From the NCBI GenBank assembly GCA_964557845.1, contig CAZLBV010000126.1, forward strand, positions 1-7,114: 7,114 bases of DNA, in the 5' to 3' direction. A model generated the notes under the pieces. The model was not told where the DNA came from and searched no databases. It worked only from the letters and a program-made list of their open reading frames with translations. Source of the DNA: CAZLBV01 sp964557845 (GTDB lineage: Bacteria > Acidobacteriota > Aminicenantia > Aminicenantales > Aminicenantaceae). The first letter of the stretch is position 1, and each line of letters begins with the position of its first letter. The translations under genes were made by a program, and so were the position numbers. Shown piece after piece: positions 1-5,508 of the stretch.

Positions 1-693
1 GAGGGGGATATATTTATCTCTGACCTTGTCAGGATCAGATATTTCAATTTTAAATTCGTTTGGATTGTCCGATAACATATGAGCAGGGGTATAGGATATG
101 CCTGAGGCCGCCGGGCTTCCGACTATTCCGTGGTTTTTCCCGGTAGGCTCGGATATAACATAGGCTTTGAGCTCATTGTTCCAGTAAGCATACTGGCCTC
201 CGATGCCGGCCGGCCACATGGGCTGTAGAACCGGGATAAAACTGCAGACGATCGTCAATGGTTGAGTTGAATCGACATGAAAGAGCAGCAGTGCCCCAGG
301 CTCATCTATAGGAGTAATGTAGGAGGCTTCAACAGTGAAGGATTGATAGGTGTATCTAATGGTGACAGCTTCCGGTGTTACAGATATAGAGCGGACAGTA
401 TCTTTTCCTGAAATAAGGCGGGTGCTGTCCCCAGTTAGAAATGAAACTTGAAAATTACGGAAAAGTTTAAGAGGGTAAGCCCAGGCTTCGAAACTGCCGC
501 TTTCATCTGCCAGGATCACAAATTTCCGTCCTGCTTTGTTGAAAGGGTTTCCAGGCTGAGCTGGATGTTCAAGGGATATTTCATTGGTTTTTAAGAGAAA
601 AAAAGGTATGGTGCCGTTCTGGGGATATGCAGGTTTAGTGCAAATCAATGCCCATAAAACAATAAAAAGTCCGGATAAAACAAATTTCTTCAT
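1..693 (-). CDS. Secreted glycogen-debranching-like glycosidase, N-terminal part (partial)
   Basis: The reading frame is open for 231 codons from an ATG at 693 to the window edge, with no stop, so the C-terminal part lies outside. Residues 1-24 look like a Sec signal peptide: a KK start, a hydrophobic core at about 4-18, then a polar stretch. The mature protein would be exported. Cys18 sits in the sequence ALIC, which is a poor lipobox. The following region is rich in beta-strand-like segments. It contains SFEAW at 67-71, followed by PLKLF, and MWPAG at 159-163, a pattern I associate with the N-terminal beta-sandwich of proteins annotated as glycogen-debranching or amylo-alpha-1,6-glucosidase-like in Acidobacteriota. 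In that family the catalytic (alpha/alpha)6 barrel comes later and is not visible here, so no active site can be judged. A G-rich stretch (GGGGGCA) just before the ATG may serve as ribosome binding site. It lies 85 bp downstream of the 768-residue gene on the same strand and may be co-transcribed with it. The frame and export signal are well supported; the family name is moderate. Confidence 0.65.
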   Translation of the reverse strand, partial: MKKFVLSGLFIVLWALICTKPAYPQNGTIPFFLLKTNEISLEHPAQPGNPFNKAGRKFVILADESGSFEAWAYPLKLFRNFQVSFLTGDSTRLISGKDTVRSISVTPEAVTIRYTYQSFTVEASYITPIDEPGALLLFHVDSTQPLTIVCSFIPVLQPMWPAGIGGQYAYWNNELKAYVISEPTGKNHGIVGSPAASGISYTPAHMLSDNPNEFKIEISDPDKVRDKYIPL

Positions 694-778
694 CTTGCCC
701 CCGTTTTAAATAGATTACAAGGAAATGAAATATTTACCATTCTGGAATTGAAGAAATTATTTTTGAGAGAAACCAATA
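694..778. other. Short intergenic gap between two minus-strand genes
   Basis: These 85 AT-rich bases separate the stop of the 768-residue gene from the start of the glycosidase-like gene. I see no strong hairpin with a T-run that would end transcription and no convincing -35/-10 pair on the minus strand. Read-through from the upstream gene is therefore possible. Confidence 0.5.
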
Positions 779-3085
779 TCAATAATCGAAAGAAATCAAT
801 CCCATTTTGGTTTCTAGTTGTTTAATGATCTCAGACTTGCTGATTTTTTTCGTCTTCTCGGCTTGAATGGCTTTAAACAGTTCAAAAGTAGTTAATAAAG
901 CGTTCCGGTCGATCTTTGCCTCGGCTATCTGATCTTCGGAAAATGGATCTTGTCTTAATTTTGGTTCTTCCTGCCTATAATAGTTTCCGATCAGGATGGC
1001 TTTCATATCGGTGTTATGGAATTCCTGCATGCGGCGGCCTTTGTATTTTTGGATCGAACTGCATTCATGATCCTTAGCTGGCCCATCACCGCTTTTTACG
1101 GTAACCAGTATAACGCTGTCTTTTTTGATCTTGTCTTCAACCGGTTTTTTGTCGTCTTTAAGCAGCCATATATCCTCTTCCGGACCTCTTTCTTCGTCCT
1201 TCCACAGTTCACGGACATCGATCACTTTTTTACCGCCTAAATATTCCAGAGTAGAGATAACAGCTTGTTTTAATTCTTCTCCTTCTGCAGTGAGGAGTTT
1301 AGTGAAAACTATTTGTTCTTTTTCTTTTATCTCTTTCATCGAATCGAGAAGTTTTTGAATTTTTTCCTCATATTTTATTCTTTCTTCTTCGATCTTATCA
1401 GAGATTTCTTTGACTGAAGGAAACAGGTATTCATCCTTTTCCATCCAGGGTATTTGTTCTTCCTTTTCAACCGCAAATTCGGATTCAACTGGAGGAGGTA
1501 TTGTTTCCATTTCTGAAGGAATTTGTTCTTCTTCGATTTCAGAAAGTTTTTCTTCTTCTTCCAGGAGGACTGTGTCAGGAATACTTTTTTCCTCATAGCC
1601 GGAATCTTCTGAGATTTCCGGTTCAGCTTCCTCCTCTTGTTGGCTTTCAACCTCGGCCTCTTCATCCGGAGCTTCAGCTTTTTCAGGCTCTTCTTCTGTT
1701 TCTTCCGGCTGGAAGAATTCTTCCTCTGAAAGCTCTTCCTCTGGTTCCTGTTCCTCGATCCCTGTTTTGGTTTCTTCTATTTTTTCTTCAGGAGGAGGTA
1801 TTTCCTCTTTCAAGTCGCTGAAGTCTTCTTTTTGGTCAGAGGGGATTTGCTGATCGGTCTCTGCTTCAGAACCCATCTCTTTTTCTTGTTCTTTTGTCTC
1901 GGCTTCTTCATCCCATGAGGGGATCTCTTCTTCTAACTCCAATTCATCCTCGATCTCCAATTCTTCCTCAAACGATTTTTCCGGCTCTTCTCCAGTACCA
2001 GCCTCTTCTTCGCTTTCGGGGATCTCAATATCTTCTGATAGTTCTTCCTCATCGATCTCTATTTGATCTTCCTCAACCGTTTCTTGTTCTGGAGATTCTA
2101 TGCTTTCTTCCTCAATTGCTTCCGGATGTTCTTCAGGTGTCTCCGGAACAGAATCGGCCTCAGGTTCTTCCCAGGATTCTTCTTCTGGTTCCTTAAATTC
2201 TTCCGGTACTTTCTCCGGGACTTCTGTTTCCGGAGATTCCGCTTCAGCCGAAGGAGCTTCTGTTTCTTCAAATTCCGGAAATTCATCTTCGGGAGGTTTC
2301 ATTTCTGTTGATTCAATTCCACTCTCCTCGATCCCAGCGGATTCCAACTCTTCGCTCAGATCGGGCAAGGATTCTTCTTCGGAACTTTCACTCACAGGTT
2401 CTTCCGGAGGAGCAGGAGGGGGAGGCGTAACTGTCTCTTCTTCAAATAGATGAGGAGATATTTTGGGGAGTATAGTATCCAGCAGCATTTCCGTGATGGT
2501 ATTGTTATGATCACCGAACCACGGGAGGAAGAGTAAAAATCCTTTATCTCTTTGTATCTTAACGGATAAGGGCAGGCCGTTGGCTCCTGAGGCTAAGACC
2601 GTTAATTTTTCCTCTAAATTAGGATCCCAGGCTGCCATAGAAATTGTTTCACCCACGGGCAGGACTACGTTAAACAGGGTATTTGCGTATGAAATGAATT
2701 GGCCGTAATCTTTAAAGATCTGGTCAAAAGGAGGCACTTGTATGGAGTCGATTGGGTTGGGAATATCATAATTTTGCATGTCCAAATTGGGATATTCTCC
2801 GGTGAAATTAGTTAATTGAAATTGTTTGCATCTGCCTATAAAACAGATTATGGCTCCCCCGTTGTTGAGGATATTCTGGAATTTTTCCGTATCTTCCGAG
2901 TGAAGTCCGCTGGCTGGATTTTCCGAATTTAATTGATAGAAAACTATCCGGCAGTTTTTTGGAACGATAAGGATGTCGGTAGTCAGAGATTTCCAGTTGG
3001 TTTCAGCAAACTCAACATCGTAGTTTCTTTCCTGAAGAAGCTCATAATCTTCTTTTTCATAGTCAAGTAAAAGTATTTTTGCCAT
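779..3085 (-). CDS. 768-residue protein: amidotransferase-like N domain, acidic linker, PD-(D/E)XK-like C domain
   Basis: I do not recognise a named gene. Residues 1-212 look like an alpha/beta class I glutamine-amidotransferase-like (ThuA-type) fold: a first strand KILLLDY, then GGAIICFIG at about 76-84, and a closing KGFLLFLPWFGDH at 181-193. No clear nucleophile elbow is seen, so this domain may bind rather than catalyse. Residues 213-555 are low-complexity and dominated by Glu, with Pro, Ser and Asp, and are probably disordered. Residues 556-598 are a charged helical or coiled-coil segment. Residues 599-768 resemble restriction-endonuclease-like domains: EEDIWL with Asp638, a strand ILVTVK with Lys664, Gln679, then a strand KAILIGN and a C-terminal LLTTFELF. 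The expected Glu of E-x-K is Thr662. No signal peptide or membrane helix is visible, so it should be cytoplasmic. The ATG is preceded by AGAAGGA 3 bases upstream, which supports this start. The function is unknown. Nucleic-acid binding or a scaffold role is an inference from the C-terminal fold and the acidic linker. Confidence 0.85.
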   Translation of the reverse strand: MAKILLLDYEKEDYELLQERNYDVEFAETNWKSLTTDILIVPKNCRIVFYQLNSENPASGLHSEDTEKFQNILNNGGAIICFIGRCKQFQLTNFTGEYPNLDMQNYDIPNPIDSIQVPPFDQIFKDYGQFISYANTLFNVVLPVGETISMAAWDPNLEEKLTVLASGANGLPLSVKIQRDKGFLLFLPWFGDHNNTITEMLLDTILPKISPHLFEEETVTPPPPAPPEEPVSESSEEESLPDLSEELESAGIEESGIESTEMKPPEDEFPEFEETEAPSAEAESPETEVPEKVPEEFKEPEEESWEEPEADSVPETPEEHPEAIEEESIESPEQETVEEDQIEIDEEELSEDIEIPESEEEAGTGEEPEKSFEEELEIEDELELEEEIPSWDEEAETKEQEKEMGSEAETDQQIPSDQKEDFSDLKEEIPPPEEKIEETKTGIEEQEPEEELSEEEFFQPEETEEEPEKAEAPDEEAEVESQQEEEAEPEISEDSGYEEKSIPDTVLLEEEEKLSEIEEEQIPSEMETIPPPVESEFAVEKEEQIPWMEKDEYLFPSVKEISDKIEEERIKYEEKIQKLLDSMKEIKEKEQIVFTKLLTAEGEELKQAVISTLEYLGGKKVIDVRELWKDEERGPEEDIWLLKDDKKPVEDKIKKDSVILVTVKSGDGPAKDHECSSIQKYKGRRMQEFHNTDMKAILIGNYYRQEEPKLRQDPFSEDQIAEAKIDRNALLTTFELFKAIQAEKTKKISKSEIIKQLETKMGLISFDY
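1421..2449 (-). repeat. Low-complexity Glu-rich coding tract (residues 213-555)
   Basis: About 1 kb of the 768-residue gene encodes an almost uninterrupted acidic stretch, mostly Glu with Pro and Ser and few hydrophobic residues. At the DNA level the plus strand is rich in TTC, TCC and TCT, while the coding strand is correspondingly purine-rich. This bias explains several long open frames on the plus strand and in other minus frames here; I regard those as shadows. There is no exact tandem repeat unit, but short Ile-Pro motifs recur between residues 355 and 546. Confidence 0.85.
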
Positions 3086-3088
3086 GGT

Positions 3089-3095
3089 TCCTTCT
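3089..3095 (-). promoter_or_regulatory. Ribosome binding site of the 768-residue gene
   Basis: On the minus strand AGAAGGA lies 3 bases before the ATG at 3085. It is a good Shine-Dalgarno match with a slightly short spacer and fixes the start codon. Confidence 0.6.
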
Positions 3096-3128
3096 CATTA
3101 TCGAAATTCGTAAGACAATAAATCATAT

Positions 3129-3156
3129 ATTTTAAAAATATTTAATTCATTGTCCA
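3129..3156 (-). promoter_or_regulatory. Candidate sigma70-type promoter for the 768-residue gene
   Basis: On the minus strand TGGACA (3151-3156) and TAAAAT (3129-3134) are separated by 16 bp. Each hexamer matches the consensus at five of six positions. A start about 7 bp downstream would give a leader of roughly 35-40 bases that contains the Shine-Dalgarno site. The region is very AT-rich, so a chance -10 match is possible. Confidence 0.4.
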
Positions 3157-3216
3157 CCTTATACCTTTTCATATCAGAAAGATAAATAATTGTCAAGAAA
3201 ACTCAGAAGGGAATAT

Positions 3217-3345
3217 ATGGAGTTGAAAAAAACAGTTTTTCTCATAAGAATATCGTTCTTTTTGGTTTTTATCTATTTAGTGAGCCCAATTTCCAAATTC
3301 AAAATGTTAGTCGTAGAAGGAACTGTTTTACTGATTTTATTTTAA
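3217..3345 (+). CDS. Candidate 42-residue hydrophobic small protein
   Basis: A short plus-strand frame runs ATG to TAA in a region otherwise without a gene. It is preceded by AGAAGGGA about 5 bases before the ATG, one of the better Shine-Dalgarno sites in the window. The predicted peptide starts MELKKTVFLIRISFF. It has one hydrophobic stretch at residues 7-24 and a second short one near the C-terminus (about 31-42), so a small membrane peptide is plausible. No family is recognised and no good promoter is seen upstream. It is divergent from the 768-residue gene and convergent with the 62-residue gene. AT-rich DNA often yields hydrophobic open frames by chance, so the ribosome binding site is the main support. 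Confidence 0.28.
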   Translation: MELKKTVFLIRISFFLVFIYLVSPISKFKMLVVEGTVLLILF

Positions 3346-3382
3346 GCATATAAGGCAGGCTAAGATGAAAGCTATATTAAAA

Positions 3383-3571
3383 TCATGATGATTTTTGGTT
3401 CTGCCTCTCTCTTAAATAAATTCCGGCCATGATGACAATGAGGAAAATGATAAAAACGATTATAGTCAGGGTGGGATGGGATGAGATATAACTGACCGCA
3501 TCTTTTTTTAGCCGCATAATATTGGCGATAGTAAATTGAATGGTCTTTTCGATAACCCAAGCCCAGTCCAT
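3383..3571 (-). CDS. Small single-pass membrane protein, 62 residues, unknown function
   Basis: The protein has a possibly amphipathic N-terminal part (residues 1-33, starting MDWAWVIEKTIQF) with Arg20, Lys22 and Lys23. One strong transmembrane helix follows at about 34-53 (from TLTIIVFIIF to GIYL), then a charged tail RERQNQKSS. No known family is recognised. The start at 3571 has no Shine-Dalgarno sequence. Instead a promoter-like TTGCAA-17 bp-TATAAG lies only 6 bp upstream of the ATG, so the message may be leaderless. The gene starts 83 bp downstream of the tRNA-Gln on the same strand. Another frame of similar length overlaps it almost fully (3372-3560). I prefer this one because it encodes a coherent membrane helix with flanking charges and has the promoter. 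Confidence 0.55.
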   Translation of the reverse strand: MDWAWVIEKTIQFTIANIMRLKKDAVSYISSHPTLTIIVFIIFLIVIMAGIYLRERQNQKSS

Positions 3572-3577
3572 GTTTTG

Positions 3578-3606
3578 CTTATAGTTGAAACCCAGTAAAA
3601 TTGCAA
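3578..3606 (-). promoter_or_regulatory. Candidate promoter giving a leaderless message for the 62-residue protein
   Basis: On the minus strand TTGCAA (3601-3606) and TATAAG (3578-3583) are separated by exactly 17 bp. The -10 matches the consensus at five of six positions and the -35 at four. Only six bases lie between the -10 and the ATG at 3571. Transcription starting about 7 bp downstream would begin at or next to the start codon. Confidence 0.45.
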
Positions 3607-3654
3607 CAGGATTCGTTTTGGCATAATAGGAAGAATATTTATTGATCTAAGGCT

Positions 3655-3728
3655 TGGCTGGGAAGCAGGGATTCGAACCCCGATTCCATGATCCAGAGTC
3701 ATGTGTCCTGCCGTTGGACGACTTCCCA
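3655..3728 (-). tRNA. tRNA-Gln (anticodon CUG)
   Basis: The minus strand folds into a full cloverleaf of 74 bases. The acceptor stem is TGGGAAG with CTTCCCA, the D stem GTCC with GGAC, and the anticodon stem CATGA with TCATG around the loop CTCTGGA. The T stem is CGGGG with CCCTG around TTCGAAT. The anticodon CTG is at 3694-3696 and reads CAG codons. The weak T1-A72 first pair is typical of bacterial tRNA-Gln, and the discriminator is G. The CCA end is encoded in the DNA (3655-3657). It has its own promoter. A protein frame running through it on the same strand is a translation artefact. Confidence 0.97.
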
Positions 3729-3739
3729 GCAGAGTTGCC

Positions 3740-3768
3740 ATAATAAACAAATTTCTTAAATTTTTCAA
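3740..3768 (-). promoter_or_regulatory. Promoter of tRNA-Gln
   Basis: On the minus strand TTGAAA (3763-3768) and TATTAT (3740-3745) are spaced 17 bp apart. The -10 ends 11 bp before the first base of the mature tRNA, so the 5' leader would be only a few bases. Hexamers and spacing are close to the sigma70 consensus, which suits a constitutively expressed stable RNA. Confidence 0.7.
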
Positions 3769-3906
3769 CCCTTAATAAACTTAATAAATAGGTGCAGCAC
3801 ACCTGTTTCCTTGATTTTAATGATTTCCTGATCAGCCAGGTTTTTCTTATAGTTTTACTCGTTTCGTTTCCTTTCTCATAATCAGGTAAATAAGTAAACT
3901 GTCCCC

Positions 3907-3923
3907 AATTAATTCGATTAATT
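3907..3923. promoter_or_regulatory. Perfect 17-bp dyad (AATTAAT-TCG-ATTAATT), possible operator
   Basis: Two exact 7-base inverted arms flank a 3-base centre. The dyad ends five bases upstream of the -35 hexamer of the flippase-like gene, where activators or repressors commonly bind. The arms contain only A and T, so chance is not negligible in this AT-rich region. No regulator family is identified. Confidence 0.4.
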
Positions 3924-3928
3924 TAAGT

Positions 3929-3957
3929 TTGACAGCCTTATTTTATGGTGATAATAT
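3929..3957 (+). promoter_or_regulatory. Strong sigma70-type promoter of the flippase-like/nrdR unit
   Basis: TTGACA (3929-3934, perfect consensus) and TAATAT (3952-3957) are separated by 17 bp, the optimal spacing. The ATG follows the -10 by only 10 bases, so the expected start site (about 3962-3966) leaves a leader of 2-6 bases with no Shine-Dalgarno sequence. It is the closest match to consensus in the window. Confidence 0.75.
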
Positions 3958-3967
3958 TCCGCTTTAA

Positions 3968-4996
3968 ATGAAAAAAACCTGGGTAAAAGTACTCTTGATC
4001 TTCTTGCTTTCCGCTGTCTTTCTATTCTTTTTTTTCCGCAAAGTTGAATGGAAAAGGATCCTGGAAACACTCACTGATGTTGATCCGGTTTTATTTATCT
4101 TGATCATACTGCTGGTCCCTATGCATCTGCTTACCCGGGCCATTCGCTGGACCTATCTTTTAAGGCAAGAAAAGAAACACGTATCTCTCTACAACCGGTT
4201 CGCCGCCAATGCAGTTGGATTCACCGTATCATTGATTTTTCCTGGTAGATTGGGGGAGCTGGTAAAACCGCTTTATTTAGCCAAGAAAGAAAACATGAAA
4301 AAGGGTTTTGTCCTGGGTACCCAGGTAGTAGAGCGGATCTTCGATATTTTGACCATGTGTTTTCTTTTAGGCCTTTTTCTGCTGGCAAAACCGATATTTC
4401 CGGCTTATTTTCGGGCCAAGCCGGAAGACTATGAAAAGCTTCAGTTCTGGGGGATCATGGGTATTATTTTTGCGGTGGTTTTAGTCCTATTGATCCTTTC
4501 CCTTTATTTTTTCAGGGCTAAAACCCTAGCTGTTATCAAATTTATCCTCAAACCTATTCCCAAAAAACTTTCACATTTTATCCTGGAATTGGTGGAAGAA
4601 TTCATTCAGGGGTTAAAATTTTTTCATTCCACTGGCGATCTATTTCTCTATATGCTGCTTTCCTTGTTCGTCTGGGTCGGGATCATGTTTTATTACTGGA
4701 TATTCTGTTTTGCCTATCATGTCTATGTTCCATTTTTTCTTCTGGTTCCTTACATTTTTCTAACCATGGTAGGAGCTTCTATCCCGACGCCCGGCATGGT
4801 GGGTGGATACCATTATTTCAGCAAATTGGGGATGACATCCTTTTTGGGCATCGGTGCTACCCAGGCAGTTGCCATGACGGCGGTCATGCATGCTGTCCAG
4901 TTGGTGGTGACATGTCTTGTGGGTTATGCTATACTTTGGAAAGACGGAATTTCACTTTTACAGGTTAAGAAACTTAGTGAAGAAAAACCAGAATGA
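3968..4996 (+). CDS. Flippase-like integral membrane protein (LPG synthase TM / UPF0104 / YbhN family)
   Basis: The 342-residue length is typical for this family of polytopic membrane proteins, related to the membrane half of lysylphosphatidylglycerol synthase (MprF) and to AglD/YbhN. Members are linked to lipid or lipid-linked substrate handling, but the substrate is unknown here. Visible family signs are FPGRLGE at 91-97, ERIFD at 122-126, and SIPTPGMVGG at 271-280 near the C-terminus. Hydrophobic segments lie at about 6-23, 40-58, 127-145, 161-182, 225-248, 250-268 and 305-325. The soluble aminoacyltransferase domain of full MprF is absent. An in-frame stop lies directly before the ATG at 3968, so this is the first possible start. 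There is no Shine-Dalgarno site and the promoter predicts a leaderless mRNA. Its TGA overlaps the nrdR start by four bases (ATGA), suggesting translational coupling. The family call is secure; the biochemical role is not. Confidence 0.9.
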   Translation: MKKTWVKVLLIFLLSAVFLFFFFRKVEWKRILETLTDVDPVLFILIILLVPMHLLTRAIRWTYLLRQEKKHVSLYNRFAANAVGFTVSLIFPGRLGELVKPLYLAKKENMKKGFVLGTQVVERIFDILTMCFLLGLFLLAKPIFPAYFRAKPEDYEKLQFWGIMGIIFAVVLVLLILSLYFFRAKTLAVIKFILKPIPKKLSHFILELVEEFIQGLKFFHSTGDLFLYMLLSLFVWVGIMFYYWIFCFAYHVYVPFFLLVPYIFLTMVGASIPTPGMVGGYHYFSKLGMTSFLGIGATQAVAMTAVMHAVQLVVTCLVGYAILWKDGISLLQVKKLSEEKPE

Positions 4997-5448
4997 AATG
5001 TCCATATTGCGGCCATCCTGAAAGCAAGGTTATAGATTCCCGGGAAAGTAGAATAGGATTAACAATCAGGCGCCGGAGGGAATGTTTGGCCTGCAACAAA
5101 AGATTCACTACCTATGAGAAGATCGAAGAAATTCCCTATATGGTCATTAAAAAAGATGGTAGAAGGCAGCGTTTTGAAAGCCAAAATGTTTTACGCGGGC
5201 TTTTGAAAGCATGCGAGAAAAGGCCTGTACCTTTGACCAAGTTGGAAGAGCTGGTTGAAGAGATCGAAACTTTGATCCAGGAAACTCCTGAGAAAGAGAT
5301 CGAGACTTCTAAGATCGGTCAGATCTTGATGGATAGGCTGAAAAGTCTGGATAAAGTAGCATATGTCCGGTTTGCTTCTGTCTATCGGGATTTTAAAGAT
5401 GTTTTGGAATTCAAGAAGGAATTAGAAAAACTTTTAAAGGAAAGATAA
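4993..5448 (+). CDS. nrdR: Transcriptional repressor NrdR
   Basis: The 151 residues match the usual length of NrdR, the zinc- and nucleotide-sensing repressor of ribonucleotide reductase genes. An N-terminal zinc ribbon has Cys3, Cys6, Cys31 and Cys34, with an Arg-rich stretch (RRRR at 26-29) and the typical RFTTYE at 37-42. An ATP-cone domain follows at about 48-136, starting with VIKKDGRRQRF, where nucleotides such as ATP and dATP bind. The family represses nrd operons by binding NrdR boxes. No nrd gene lies in this window and I did not find a convincing NrdR box, so its targets are elsewhere. The ATG overlaps the stop of the flippase-like gene by four bases. Its own Shine-Dalgarno is weak, consistent with coupled translation from the promoter at 3929-3957. 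Confidence 0.97.
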   Translation: MKCPYCGHPESKVIDSRESRIGLTIRRRRECLACNKRFTTYEKIEEIPYMVIKKDGRRQRFESQNVLRGLLKACEKRPVPLTKLEELVEEIETLIQETPEKEIETSKIGQILMDRLKSLDKVAYVRFASVYRDFKDVLEFKKELEKLLKER

Positions 5449-5508
5449 CCAGATCTCCGGATAATCCCAAAAAGGCTTTTTCAGCGGTTTTTAATAACAA
5501 GAACAGCA
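5449..5508. other. Gap between nrdR and the Hsp20 gene
   Basis: This 60-bp spacer has a small self-complementary AAAAAGGCTTTTT at about 5469-5481 but no GC-rich terminator and no CIRCE or sigma32-like heat-shock element that I can see. A TAATAA at 5492-5497 lacks a matching -35. Read-through from nrdR into the Hsp20-lon pair seems likely, though a stress promoter of an unknown type cannot be excluded. Confidence 0.4.

Larger units (their letters stand above)
3769..3967. promoter_or_regulatory. Divergent intergenic region between tRNA-Gln and the flippase-like gene
   Basis: This 199-bp AT-rich region separates outward-facing transcription units. It holds an inverted repeat AGGTG-CAGCA-CACCT (3790-3804), a weak stem CCTG-CAGG followed by five T (3827-3845), the palindrome at 3907-3923 and the promoter at 3929-3957. 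I see no coding frame in it. Confidence 0.55.

Noticed and set aside
1421..2449. Acidic tract considered as a tandem repeat or CRISPR-like array
   Set aside because: There are no exact direct repeats of constant length and no spacers. The periodicity comes only from frequent Glu codons.
1016..2453. Several long plus-strand and other minus-frame open frames inside the 768-residue gene
   Set aside because: They arise from the TTC/TCC-rich complement of the acidic tract. Their products are Ser-, Phe-, Leu- or Lys-rich low-complexity sequences without domains.
3379..3395. AAAATCA-TGA-TGATTTT inverted repeat at the end of the small membrane protein gene as a terminator
   Set aside because: The stem is nearly all A/T, the loop has three bases, and no clear T-run follows on the minus strand, so it would be a weak hairpin and may be chance.
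3372..3560. Alternative 62-residue frame overlapping the small membrane protein
   Set aside because: Its product (YYRQYYAAKKR region) has no membrane helix or known motif and no promoter or ribosome binding site. The overlapping frame 3383-3571 is more coherent.
3655..3728. tRNA-Gln as an integration site of a mobile element
   Set aside because: No duplicated tRNA 3' end, integrase or phage gene is visible in the window.
3508..3768. 86-residue minus-strand open frame
   Set aside because: It reads straight through the tRNA-Gln. Its middle (GSRPTAGHMTLDHGIG) is the typical translation of a tRNA gene and has no support as a protein.
3827..3845. CCTG-CAGG stem followed by five T as a plus-strand terminator
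   Set aside because: Only four base pairs, and no established plus-strand gene lies upstream that would need terminating.
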